From: CAZEHS01 sp964649745 | Lineage (GTDB): Bacteria > Bacillota > Clostridia > Peptostreptococcales > Acidaminobacteraceae | DNA: 19,277 bases | Direction: 5' to 3' | Assembly (NCBI GenBank): GCA_964649745.1 | Contig: CAZYQI010000046.1 | Coordinates: 1 to 19,277 of the forward strand | Shown here: one piece after another, positions 1 through 6,673 of the stretch | Numbering within the stretch: position 1 is the stretch's first letter | How the letters are laid out: each line of letters begins with the position of its first letter | Translations under genes and position numbers: made by a program | Notes under the pieces: model-generated | What the model was told of the DNA's origin: nothing | What the model saw: only the letters and a program-made list of their open reading frames with translations | The model's database searches: none

Positions 1-83
1 AAAGCTGGTGCTAATGTTTTGGCTATTTTGGGACATAATCAAAAATGCTTGACAGATTTGTCCTGTAAAACACGTAAAACATC

Positions 84-246
84 AGCCACGGAAAGATTCG
101 TCTCCCTCCGGGAGGGAGATGTCACGGAGTGACAGAGGGAGCATGCGTGTTTAACGTCTCACATTCTCCTTCCGTCAGCTTCGCTGCCACCTTCCTCCCG
201 GAGGAAGGCAATTAATCATCCGTGAAAATCCGTGTTATCCGTGGCT
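84..246. repeat. Composite inverted-repeat element downstream of dsdA
   Basis: The outer ends are a perfect 9-bp inverted repeat, AGCCACGGA at 84-92 and TCCGTGGCT at 238-246. Inside are two related units in opposite orientation, about 101-142 and 163-210. Both carry a CTCCGGGAGG core followed by a short hairpin of the type TGTCACGGAGTGACA, and both read as purine-rich GGAGG blocks on one strand. No ORF of interest lies inside. The right end (about 214-246) carries the same ATCCGTG/TTATCCGTGGC words found again at 4739-4806. This looks like a non-coding, MITE- or REP-like intergenic element; mobility is inferred only from the terminal repeats. It occupies the space after the dsdA stop codon. 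Confidence 0.6.
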
Positions 247-257
247 AAAGGTTTTCT

Positions 258-1517
258 TTATTTAAGTATCTTATCCCGTATCTCCTGTGGCACCAGCCGC
301 CCGCCGGTTGCCCATACCAGGCTGCAAAGAGCATCAGGTCGCTTGAACGGCCCGATAAAGCTGGCTGCGGCAGAGGGTTCGATGAAAAGTCCTTCGGCAT
401 TGTACAACTGCCTGGTCCAGGGATTCAGCCGCTCATCCGACACCGTAAGAACTCCGGATATCAAATGCTCAATGATCTTGCCCGCGAACTTCGATGCCCT
501 GCCTACCGCAAGTCCATCGGCATCCGTGCGATTGTCCAGTCCGAAATCCTGTACCGACACCCGGTCGTGCTCTCCGGTCATCAGGCCAATCAACATGCAG
601 GGAGCGTGAGTGGGCTCCACCAGCCAACACCTGACAGCATCGCCAAAGATATGCTTCAGTCCGAAGGCAATCCCCCCGGGGGCTCCGCCCACCCCGCAGG
701 GCAGGTACACGTCCATGGGTTTCTCCATAGTCGGCACGAGATCCATTCCCTCAAGCTGTCCCTTAAGGCGTAGGGCCGCAACGCTGTATCCCATAAACAG
801 ATCCATGGAATTTTCATCATCTACAAAGTGGGCCTTGGAATTCGCCATTGCCTGTTTGCGCCCCTCTTCCACCGCCTTGGAGTAATCTTCTTTATACTCT
901 ACAACCGTCACCCCATTGGTGCGAAGCATCTCTTTCTTCCACTGTTTGGCGTCGGCAGACATATGAACCGTTACATTGAAACCAAGCTTTGCACTGATCA
1001 TTCCAATACTAAGTCCCAGATTTCCGGTGGAACCTACCACCACTTCCCATTGTCCAAAGGCGTCACGGTAGCTCTTATCCGCCAACAGGGAATAATCCAT
1101 ATCCGGTGTAAAGCCCCGCTCTCTACAGGCAATGGTTTCCGCCAGCTTCAGTATTTCATAAATGCCGCCCCTAGCCTTTACCGAACCGGCGATAGGCAGA
1201 TCACTGTCCAGCTTTATGAGGAGCTTTCCGGAGTAGCCCATGGCCGAAGCCATTTGCGGAATCTCGCTAAGCTCGGATTCAATTAGCCCCTTCGCCGATT
1301 CCGTCTCAGGGAATAGTCTTCGTATTAGCGGTCTGAATCGCTCCAAACGCCGCGCCGCATCCTGTATTTCATCCATCCCGTAGGGCAAAACTGACAGCGC
1401 CCCCTGTGCCGGACGAAGGTTATCGGATTGCCAGACAACTTCACGATATGAAAGGATGTCCTCCAGCTGCGGATATTCCTCCAGCCACTGTTCAAGCGCC
1501 TTATCACGTATCTGCAT
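258..1517 (-). CDS. dsdA: D-serine dehydratase (D-serine ammonia-lyase)
   Basis: This PLP enzyme converts D-serine to pyruvate and ammonia in the cytosol. It belongs to the fold-type II serine/threonine dehydratases. The protein is 419 aa from the chosen start, close to the usual DsdA length of about 440. The PLP lysine sits in GSVKARGG (about K114), followed by the phosphate-binding loop VGSTGNLG and a later glycine-rich stretch PCGVGGAPGG. I start at the ATG at 1517 because GGAGG lies a few bases upstream; the reading frame stays open 22 codons further up but would run over the predicted promoter. The gene stands alone, divergent from 1687-2106, with a TTGACA-N17-TATGAT promoter. No LysR-type DsdC activator is adjacent. 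It could detoxify D-serine or provide pyruvate and nitrogen during amino-acid fermentation. Confidence 0.93.
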   Translation of the reverse strand: MQIRDKALEQWLEEYPQLEDILSYREVVWQSDNLRPAQGALSVLPYGMDEIQDAARRLERFRPLIRRLFPETESAKGLIESELSEIPQMASAMGYSGKLLIKLDSDLPIAGSVKARGGIYEILKLAETIACRERGFTPDMDYSLLADKSYRDAFGQWEVVVGSTGNLGLSIGMISAKLGFNVTVHMSADAKQWKKEMLRTNGVTVVEYKEDYSKAVEEGRKQAMANSKAHFVDDENSMDLFMGYSVAALRLKGQLEGMDLVPTMEKPMDVYLPCGVGGAPGGIAFGLKHIFGDAVRCWLVEPTHAPCMLIGLMTGEHDRVSVQDFGLDNRTDADGLAVGRASKFAGKIIEHLISGVLTVSDERLNPWTRQLYNAEGLFIEPSAAASFIGPFKRPDALCSLVWATGGRLVPQEIRDKILK

Positions 1518-1554
1518 TATACACCTCCGCTTTTTCTGCATTGTACCTGTACTC

Positions 1555-1583
1555 ATCATAAAACTCAGCGAATCGGGTGTCAA
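1555..1583 (-). promoter_or_regulatory. dsdA promoter
   Basis: On the minus strand TTGACA (1583-1578) is followed after 17 bases by TATGAT (1560-1555). This predicts a transcript starting near 1548 and a leader of about 30 nt carrying the GGAGG site. The -35 is part of a direct repeat (ACGTTTGACA and ACGTTGACA, 19 bp apart) that could be a regulator site. Confidence 0.72.
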
Positions 1584-1686
1584 CGTCAGTCATACTTGTC
1601 AAACGTCCCGGAATATGATAAATCTAATAACAGGTCAGGCATACGCGCCTGCAGGACAACTCAGTGAATCAGATACCGGAGGCTCC

Positions 1687-2106
1687 ATGAATCAAACGAA
1701 ATTGATCCCCTTCCTCGACACCATGGGAATGGCGCTCATAGACGGCATGAACATCAATCTTAAGCAGGACACGATCACCTTGTGGCTGAAGCCCGAAACA
1801 ACCGGCCTCTCAAGCCCCATCGAAATAACCTTTGAAGAAGTATCCGCTTTTTATTATCTTGACGAACACCGCCAGGCTCAGCCTATTCTGAACCATCCCA
1901 AAGGACAGGTTAGCGCCATCTCATTCTACAGCGAAGGTTTTGGGCAATTTGCAGCCATTGAGGTGATCGACGGAATTGAAAGTGCACCTTTTGCGGTTTC
2001 ATACCCCAATTTTATCATCTCCATGATGGATCGCTCTCTACTGATAGAAGCCAGAACCGTTAAGATCAATGGGCAAACGTACCGAGTGGGATACCCCAAG
2101 AACTGA
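1687..2106 (+). CDS. Hypothetical cytosolic protein, 139 aa
   Basis: I do not recognise this family. The ATG at 1687 has GGAGG ending four bases upstream; the open frame extends back into the dsdA gene on the other strand, but no ribosome site supports an earlier start. The 139-residue product has no signal peptide, no membrane segment and no cysteine or metal-binding cluster. It alternates short hydrophobic beta-like stretches (DTITLWL, PIEITFEEVSAFYYL, VSAISFY, FAAIEVI, LLIEARTVKI) with polar turns, which suggests a compact mostly-beta domain. The last lines read like a closing strand pair, so it is probably full length. It is followed after 34 bases by another small gene on the same strand with its own strong ribosome site, so the two are probably co-transcribed up to the terminator at 2551. 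Function is unknown. Confidence 0.75.
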   Translation: MNQTKLIPFLDTMGMALIDGMNINLKQDTITLWLKPETTGLSSPIEITFEEVSAFYYLDEHRQAQPILNHPKGQVSAISFYSEGFGQFAAIEVIDGIESAPFAVSYPNFIISMMDRSLLIEARTVKINGQTYRVGYPKN

Positions 2107-2140
2107 CACATTAAAAGGGACACGTAAAAGGAGGATGATT

Positions 2141-2539
2141 ATGAGCTCGCAAATCACCTTTACCGTTAAAGACATGGGAATGTTTGTGCTATGGGCCGGA
2201 ACAACCGCCGCGGTCTGGTATCTTGTTCTGATTTTCCATAAGGTGTTTAAAACCCTTTCAGAGGTCAACCAACTGATTGAAAGAAATCGTGAACAGGTGG
2301 ATGCCACCCTCCACGAGGTACCTCTCATCACTAAGAATGTTCAGGAAATAACCACCGAAGTATCCCACGCATCGCAAGTTTTCAGACCCACCGTAGAAAA
2401 TCTGGCCGAAACCTCTGATGCGGTTACCCAGGCCATCCGAGATAACCAGAGCATCACGGAAATCCTGATCTCCTTCTTCCACATTTTGAATACGGTTAAA
2501 CGCCTTTTGGATAAACTGAACACCAAGATTACTGACTGA
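2141..2539 (+). CDS. Small membrane-anchored helical protein, DUF948-like topology
   Basis: The 132-aa product has one hydrophobic helix at about residues 10-32 (MGMFVLWAGTTAAVWYLVLI). A long, polar, probably coiled-coil tail follows, with repeated valine/leucine/threonine spacing (EVNQLIERNREQVDATLHEVPLITKNVQEITTEV) and a second short hydrophobic patch near 108-122. This layout resembles DUF948 and other membrane-anchored coiled-coil proteins of Firmicutes, but I cannot claim membership. The start at 2141 is fixed by AAAGGAGG at 2127-2134, six bases upstream; an in-frame ATG at 2135 lies too close to it. The gene follows the unknown gene at 1687-2106 by 34 bases and ends 11 bases before a terminator. 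A structural or tethering role at the membrane is possible, but the function is not known. Confidence 0.8.
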   Translation: MSSQITFTVKDMGMFVLWAGTTAAVWYLVLIFHKVFKTLSEVNQLIERNREQVDATLHEVPLITKNVQEITTEVSHASQVFRPTVENLAETSDAVTQAIRDNQSITEILISFFHILNTVKRLLDKLNTKITD

Positions 2540-2550
2540 TGATTTACAAC

Positions 2551-2579
2551 AGCCCTTCACGAGAAGGGCTCTTTTTTTC
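2551..2579 (+). terminator. Rho-independent terminator
   Basis: A perfect 8-bp stem, AGCCCTTC with GAAGGGCT, encloses the loop ACGA and is followed by a run of T at 2572-2578. It ends the two-gene unit 1687-2539 and insulates the abrB control region. Confidence 0.9.
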
Positions 2580-2608
2580 CTCTATTATTGTAACTTGCTC
2601 CCATTATT

Positions 2609-2626
2609 TTGTCGAATATTGTCGAA
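2609..2626 (+). promoter_or_regulatory. Tandem Spo0A boxes upstream of abrB
   Basis: TTGTCGAA occurs at 2609-2616 and again at 2619-2626, in the same direction and exactly 10 bp apart, about one helical turn. TGTCGAA is the core of the Spo0A box. In Bacillus subtilis, Spo0A~P represses abrB through tandem boxes, so the placement before abrB makes sense. They lie about 145 bp upstream of the promoter at 2770. An AT-rich stretch just after them (TTATAT at 2633-2638, 18 bases from TTGTCG at 2609) may form a second, upstream promoter. Confidence 0.65.
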
Positions 2627-2769
2627 AAATGATTATATATAACGTCATACATTTTTGCCCATTTCCCAATTAAATACTTAACCCTCAAAAATCATTTTTG
2701 GACTTTTCCACTCAAAGCATTCATAAATCAGCTTTTTATAAAATGTGTTTGAAATTTTATAATAAACGA

Positions 2770-2798
2770 TTGACAATAATAGCCACCCTTGCTATTAT
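2770..2798 (+). promoter_or_regulatory. abrB promoter (extended -10)
   Basis: TTGACA (2770-2775) is separated by exactly 17 bases from TATTAT (2793-2798), which has TGC directly before it (extended -10). Transcription would start near 2805 and give a leader of about 40 nt with the site AGGAGG. Confidence 0.82.
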
Positions 2799-2799
2799 T
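2775..2799. promoter_or_regulatory. Perfect 9-bp inverted repeat spanning the abrB promoter
   Basis: AATAATAGC (2775-2783) and GCTATTATT (2791-2799) are perfect inverted copies around a 7-base gap. They cover the last base of the -35, the spacer and the whole -10, the position of a repressor operator. AbrB is known to repress its own gene in Bacillus; which protein binds here is an inference. Confidence 0.6.
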
Positions 2800-2812
2800 A
2801 ACTTAAGCGAAA

Positions 2813-2821
2813 TTTGTCGGA
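2813..2821 (+). promoter_or_regulatory. Possible third Spo0A box
   Basis: TTTGTCGGA matches the box TTTGTCRAA in 8 of 9 positions and lies just downstream of the predicted abrB start point, where a bound repressor would block transcription. Confidence 0.4.
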
Positions 2822-2843
2822 TTTTGACTACAGGAGGCTAATT

Positions 2844-3086
2844 ATGAAATCAACAGGTATTGTAAGAAAAGTGGATGAATTGGGTCGTGTTGTAATCCCA
2901 ATTGAACTGAGAAGAACCCTTAGCATCGGTGAAAAGGATGCTCTTGAAATCTTTGTTGAAGCAGACACTATCATCCTTAAGAAATACGAACCCGCATGTA
3001 TCTTCTGCGGTCAGGCAAAAGGCGTTAAAAACCTGAAGGGCAAGAATATCTGCCCCGAGTGCCTGGACGAAATGGCAAATATGTAA
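2844..3086 (+). CDS. abrB: AbrB-family transition-state regulator
   Basis: The 80-aa DNA-binding protein belongs to the AbrB/SpoVT family, which represses stationary-phase genes during growth. Residues 1-48 form the swapped-hairpin barrel domain with the signature STGIVRKVDELGRVVIPIELRRTL. The C-terminal part carries two cysteine pairs, C52/C55 (CIFC) and C70/C73 (CPEC), a possible metal-binding knuckle common in clostridial AbrB. I place the start at 2844, where AGGAGG lies eight bases upstream. The gene is convergent with rsmI, as in Bacillus subtilis, and shares a two-way terminator with it. It is controlled by its own promoter, overlapped by an inverted repeat, with Spo0A-type boxes upstream and one just downstream of the start point, which points to repression by Spo0A and autoregulation. 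Confidence 0.93.
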   Translation: MKSTGIVRKVDELGRVVIPIELRRTLSIGEKDALEIFVEADTIILKKYEPACIFCGQAKGVKNLKGKNICPECLDEMANM

Positions 3087-3092
3087 GTAATC

Positions 3093-3130
3093 AAAAGCCT
3101 GCGTTTCTTCAAAGAAGCGCAGGCTTTTTT
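3093..3130. terminator. Bidirectional terminator between abrB and rsmI
   Basis: AAAAGCCTGCG (3093-3103) pairs with CGCAGGCTTTT (3118-3128), with an inner CTTC/GAAG helix. A T run follows on the plus strand (3125-3130), and four A on the left give a shorter T run on the minus strand. It serves both convergent genes; the rsmI stop codon overlaps its right end. Confidence 0.85.
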
Positions 3131-4002
3131 CATTCTCTGTTCAGCAGGGTTTGATAAATTTCATTTCGGCTTTTTCCTGTTTCCTTTGCCAGCACCCTGG
3201 CAATTTCTTTTTTTGACAAGCCTTCTTCAACGAGCTCGTTTAAGCGGCTTTCCGCATCAACCTCCGGCTTATTCCAGCCCGGGGTTCCTTCAAAGAGGAG
3301 AACCAGCTCCCCCTTTACCGGGCTCCCCGCCAGTCGGTCTATCAGTTCGGTCAGGCTGCCGCGCAGATACTCTTCATACCGCTTGGTTATTTCTCTTGCC
3401 AGCACCACCGGGCGCTCTCCCCCTGCTTCCAGCAAGTCCTTAAGGGTTCCTTCAATGCGGTGGGGGGATTCATAGAGAATAACCGTGCCTTCCTGACTCA
3501 GCATGGCATCCATCTGTTCTTTCCTTCGTGCCCCCTGGCGCTCCGGAAATCCCCAAAATGTGAACCGATCCGTCCGCAGCCCGGAGGCCACCAGAGCCGT
3601 TACAGATGCCGTGGGTCCTGGAAGGACCACCACCGGCAGGTTTGCCTCCAGACATAAGCGGAGAATATCCGCCCCCGGGTCTGAAATTCCCGGCATGCCC
3701 GCGTCGCTGACCAGAGCAATGGCCTTTCCCCCCCGGATCTCTTCAACAATTTCAGGACCTCTTTTTTTTAGGTTATGCTCATGATAACTGATAAGCTTTT
3801 TTTTAATTCCATAATGATTCAGCAGCTTGATGCTGTGGCGGGTGTCCTCCGCCGCTACCGCATCTGCCAGGGCCAGACACTTCAGAACCCTTAAGGTGAT
3901 GTCCTCCAGATTTCCGATAGGGGTGGGACAGATGTAAAGCCCCGGTTCCAGAAAATCATCGTTTGTCAAAGACATCGATACATTCCAGTCGATATATGTC
4001 AT
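3130..4002 (-). CDS. rsmI: 16S rRNA (cytidine-1402-2'-O)-methyltransferase
   Basis: The protein (290 aa) methylates the 2'-OH of C1402 in the decoding centre of 16S rRNA, using SAM. It has the tetrapyrrole-methylase fold: LYICPTPIGNLEDITLR (about 22-38), AEDTRHS (51-57), the loop SDAGMPGISDPG (99-110), PGPTASVTALVASG, the FWGFPERQGARR segment and the YESPHRI motif. A C-terminal helical tail (about residues 245-290) resembles a small HTH-like extension. I chose the ATG at 4002 because AGGGAGG lies six bases upstream; a later ATG at 3975 has no good site. The frame is open further upstream but inside trmN6. With this start the gene overlaps the 3' end of trmN6 by 47 bases, so the pair should be transcribed and translated together. 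Confidence 0.93.
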   Translation of the reverse strand: MTYIDWNVSMSLTNDDFLEPGLYICPTPIGNLEDITLRVLKCLALADAVAAEDTRHSIKLLNHYGIKKKLISYHEHNLKKRGPEIVEEIRGGKAIALVSDAGMPGISDPGADILRLCLEANLPVVVLPGPTASVTALVASGLRTDRFTFWGFPERQGARRKEQMDAMLSQEGTVILYESPHRIEGTLKDLLEAGGERPVVLAREITKRYEEYLRGSLTELIDRLAGSPVKGELVLLFEGTPGWNKPEVDAESRLNELVEEGLSKKEIARVLAKETGKSRNEIYQTLLNRE

Positions 4003-4720
4003 AGATTTCCTCCCTATAGGTATTGTCACTGTTATACACGACCAAGGGGGGCATAAAACGCAGCTCCGAACCGCCTCCCTTAACGCATTTGAGAAGAAAC
4101 ATAGTGGGTGTGGTATCCGGCTTTGGTTGTACAAACCGTATCACCTTGGGCTCCAACCGATTTGCTCTGCAGGCTGCAATAACGTCTGCCAGCCGATCCG
4201 GACGATGCACCAGATAGAAACGACCTCCATTTTGAAGCAGCATTCCCGCTGTTTCAGCCACCTCGTTAAAGGTACAGTGAACCTCATGTCGGGACCCGGT
4301 CTTCAGATCCCCGTGATTGTGTATTCCCGCCCCTCTGGCCACATAAGGGGGATTCGACACCACCACCTGAGCAGACCCCGCTTTAAGGTGCTTTTTGGCG
4401 TTCAGGAACGAGTCCGTAATGATCTCTATCCGCTCCTCAAGACGGTTAAGCCTCACACTGCGCTGAGCCATGTCGCCCACCTCGGGCTGGATTTCAAATC
4501 CAAAGATCCTGCCTGCATCGGATTTCCCGGCGACCAGGAGCGGTATGACGCCCGTGCCGGTTCCCAGATCCACCACCGTGTCCCCTTTGCGAACCTCGCA
4601 GAAATTGCTGACTAATACCGCATCGATTCCAAAGCAAAAGCCCTTGGGGTTCTGAATGATCCGAAGCCCGCCCAGCTGAAGATCATCGATGCGCTCCCCT
4701 TCTTGTAATATTTCTTCCAT
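3956..4720 (-). CDS. trmN6: tRNA1(Val) (adenine-37-N6)-methyltransferase-like protein (YabB/YfiC family)
   Basis: This class I SAM-dependent methyltransferase (254 aa) modifies A37 of valine tRNA in Escherichia coli; the Firmicute orthologue is the YabB family. The SAM loop is VVDLGTGTGVIP (about 49-60) and the N6-adenine catalytic motif is NPPY (123-126), preceded by an acidic FEIQPE segment that should hold the SAM ribose. The N-terminal part, with QNPKGFCFGIDAVLVSNF, is typical of the family. The ATG at 4720 follows a weak GGGGG site; an in-frame GTG at 4753 lies inside the repeat at 4739-4806 and seems less likely. It lies upstream of rsmI as in Bacillus, where yabA lies before it; yabA is absent here. 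Its specific target in this organism is inferred. Confidence 0.88.
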   Translation of the reverse strand: MEEILQEGERIDDLQLGGLRIIQNPKGFCFGIDAVLVSNFCEVRKGDTVVDLGTGTGVIPLLVAGKSDAGRIFGFEIQPEVGDMAQRSVRLNRLEERIEIITDSFLNAKKHLKAGSAQVVVSNPPYVARGAGIHNHGDLKTGSRHEVHCTFNEVAETAGMLLQNGGRFYLVHRPDRLADVIAACRANRLEPKVIRFVQPKPDTTPTMFLLKCVKGGGSELRFMPPLVVYNSDNTYREEIYDIYRLECIDVFDKR

Positions 4721-4738
4721 ACAAACCCCCGATATAAT

Positions 4739-4806
4739 AGCCACGGATAACACGGATTACCTAATCAACGTTCTCCCTCCGTGTAAATCCGTGTCTCTCC
4801 GTGGCA
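4739..4806. repeat. Imperfect palindromic repeat related to the 84-246 element
   Basis: The left half AGCCACGGATAACACGGATT (4739-4758) and the right half, ending GTGTCTCTCCGTGGC (4791-4805), are near-complementary copies of one another. The left half also matches, on the other strand, the right end of the element at 84-246. It fills the gap between the ricT terminator and the trmN6 start and covers the trmN6 upstream region. Confidence 0.65.
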
Positions 4807-4826
4807 AATGTCTTTCTCTTGCCTAT

Positions 4827-4857
4827 AAAAAAGCGGCCGGGGACTTCCCCCAGCCGC
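4827..4857 (-). terminator. Terminator after ricT
   Basis: On the minus strand GCGGCTGGGG pairs with CCCCGGCCGC (10 bp, one G-T pair) around the loop GAAGT, followed by six T. It lies nine bases after the ricT stop codon and closes the five-gene run, separating it from trmN6-rsmI. Confidence 0.93.
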
Positions 4858-4866
4858 CCGGTATGC

Positions 4867-5745
4867 TTAAACTTCTGTTTCCTCGTCTTCTTCCGGTTCT
4901 TCCTTATGCTTGCCCATTCGGGTGATTTCCGCGCTTTTATAGAAGCGGATCTCTTCGCCGAGAACCAGATCCTGCCCCGGTGTGCCGTCCTTAATGACCA
5001 TCTTTACCTTGACCCGTTCCTGAATAATCTGAGGTTCCAGCACCAGAGCCAGGCCGTCAGGGGTTTGTATCTTCTCTCCATGTTTGGGAAGGGTTCGGAT
5101 CAGATAGCGATATCCGTCATGCTCATACTTGAGACAGCACATAAGTCTGCCGCAAATACCCGATATCTTCGTAGGATTCAGAGACAGGCTCTGATCCTTT
5201 GCCATCTTGATGGAAACCGGTGTGAATTCCCCAAGCCAGTTGGCGCAGCAAAGTCCCTGGCCGCAGGGTCCGATGCCGTTGAGCATCTTGGCTTCGTCCC
5301 GTACCCCAATCTGCCGGAGCTCGATTCGGGTTCTGAAAACCGCCGCCAAATCCTTGACCAGTTCACGGAAATCCACTCTGCCTTCCGCCGTGAAATAGAA
5401 AATGATCTTATTGTTGTCAAAGGTGTATTCCACATCAATAAGCTTCATGCCCAAGTCGTGCTTTTCTATCTTTTTAAGACAGGTGTCCATGGCTTCCGCT
5501 TCTTTGATGCGGTTCTGTTCATTGTGGGTATCGTCTTCGGCTGTAGCAACCCTCAACACCTTTTTAAGCGGTGGGATGATTTCCGATTCCGGTACCATTT
5601 TCGGTCCTACCACCACGCTGCCATACTCAACACCTCTGGCAGTCTCCACAATCACGCTGTCGCCCTTTTCTATCGTAATCTGATCGGGATCGAAATAATA
5701 AACCTTGCCGGCCTTCTTGAACCGAACGCCAATAACCTCAACCAT
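4867..5745 (-). CDS. ricT: RicT/YaaT, PSP1-domain protein of the Y-complex
   Basis: RicT (292 aa) is the PSP1-domain member of the RicA-RicF-RicT complex, which in Bacillus subtilis binds iron-sulfur clusters, works with RNase Y in mRNA maturation and promotes sporulation and competence. The PSP1 domain covers roughly residues 60-145. Six conserved cysteines follow: C161, C166 and C167 (GPCGQGLCC) and C198, C203 and C204 (ICGRLMCCLKYE), the likely cluster ligands. An acidic tail (EEPEEDEETEV) ends the protein. The start at 5745 has AGGAGG six bases upstream. It overlaps the end of holB by 8 bases, as expected for the conserved holB-yaaT pair. RicA and RicF are normally encoded elsewhere and are not in this window. 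Confidence 0.95.
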   Translation of the reverse strand: MVEVIGVRFKKAGKVYYFDPDQITIEKGDSVIVETARGVEYGSVVVGPKMVPESEIIPPLKKVLRVATAEDDTHNEQNRIKEAEAMDTCLKKIEKHDLGMKLIDVEYTFDNNKIIFYFTAEGRVDFRELVKDLAAVFRTRIELRQIGVRDEAKMLNGIGPCGQGLCCANWLGEFTPVSIKMAKDQSLSLNPTKISGICGRLMCCLKYEHDGYRYLIRTLPKHGEKIQTPDGLALVLEPQIIQERVKVKMVIKDGTPGQDLVLGEEIRFYKSAEITRMGKHKEEPEEDEETEV

Positions 5746-6673
5746 AATAATCCTCCTGCATCTTCAGCAGCATCACATCTATGACAATGCGTTCGTTGGC
5801 CTGTTCCCGGAGTGCTCTAAGCGCATCCTCCACATGTTTTCCCATCTTGGCAACCCGCTTCACCTCACCGACATCTCCCTTTCCCGATGCCTCTGTCAAT
5901 CCTTCGTGAAGGGCCCGCATTAACCATACCAGGGCCTGTTCCCAGTCCATGGTTTTTTCATAACGATCCGCCAGCTCAAACATCCGGCTGCTGTTACGTT
6001 GAGACAAACAGTCCAGCCATTCCCTGACTAAAATTTCTGCTTCTCCAACTGCTTCAGAATTCATACCCTGCAGGGCTCCGGACATGGAACCCCCGGACAG
6101 AAGCGCCAGATGCTCTGCGCGGACCCTATCAACATTATAGTGATTCACAAGGTAACTTGCAATCCCACCCTTGTCAAGGCTCTGGAAGCGCAGCACCTGA
6201 CAGCGGGAAAGTATCGTCGGGAGCATTCGGTTGAAATTCGTCGCGATAAGGAACAGCACCACTCCCGGAGCAGGTTCTTCCAGTGTTTTAAGCAGTCTGT
6301 TCTGTGCACTGGGAGTCATGGTGTCCGCATCTTCAATGATGCCCACCTTCGCAGCTCCCGCAAAGGGCTTCATCCGCAGAAATTCTTGAAACTCCTCTAC
6401 CTGAGCGTTCTTGATACTCCCTTCATCCGGTTTCAAAATCATGATATCCGGATGATTGTCTGTCTTTAACCGCGTACATCCCGGGCAGGTGCCACAGGGT
6501 TTATTCTCTCCTTCGCAGAAGAGGTGCGCCGCAATCCAGACTGCCATGCTGGATTTGCCTATTCCTTCAGGTCCATCGAAGAGATATCCATGGCTGAGTC
6601 GGTTCTGCTCCAACGCCACACTGAGCATCCTTCGGATATTCTCATGTCCCAGCCACTCTAAGGGATAATTCAT
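5738..6673 (-). CDS. holB: DNA polymerase III delta' subunit
   Basis: The protein (311 aa) is a clamp-loader AAA+ subunit of the replisome. Visible motifs are the P-loop GPEGIGKS (34-41), the zinc module with C52, C59, C62 and C65 (CEGENKPCGTCPGC), the IEDADTMTPSAQNRLLKTLEEP segment corresponding to Walker B and sensor 1, and SRC in ILSRCQVLRF. True delta' usually lacks ATPase activity, but the P-loop here looks intact. The N-terminal AAA+ half is followed by an all-helical collar domain with the long helix KRVAKMGKHVEDALRALREQ near the end. The start codon overlaps the tmk stop (ATGA) and the SD GAAGGAG lies in the tmk end, so translation is coupled. In Bacillus, yaaQ and yaaR lie between tmk and holB; neither is present here. 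Confidence 0.93.
   Translation of the reverse strand: MNYPLEWLGHENIRRMLSVALEQNRLSHGYLFDGPEGIGKSSMAVWIAAHLFCEGENKPCGTCPGCTRLKTDNHPDIMILKPDEGSIKNAQVEEFQEFLRMKPFAGAAKVGIIEDADTMTPSAQNRLLKTLEEPAPGVVLFLIATNFNRMLPTILSRCQVLRFQSLDKGGIASYLVNHYNVDRVRAEHLALLSGGSMSGALQGMNSEAVGEAEILVREWLDCLSQRNSSRMFELADRYEKTMDWEQALVWLMRALHEGLTEASGKGDVGEVKRVAKMGKHVEDALRALREQANERIVIDVMLLKMQEDYYG

Noticed and set aside
48..75. TTGACA at the left edge as a promoter
   Set aside because: No -10 hexamer at the right distance and no gene directly after it.
1456..1686. N-terminal extension of the 139-aa protein
   Set aside because: It would run over dsdA on the other strand and its promoter, without a ribosome site; the ATG at 1687 has GGAGG.
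4801..5784. Plus-strand reading frame of 327 codons over ricT
   Set aside because: It is the complement of ricT and crosses a strong terminator; RicT has the conserved cysteines and ribosome site.
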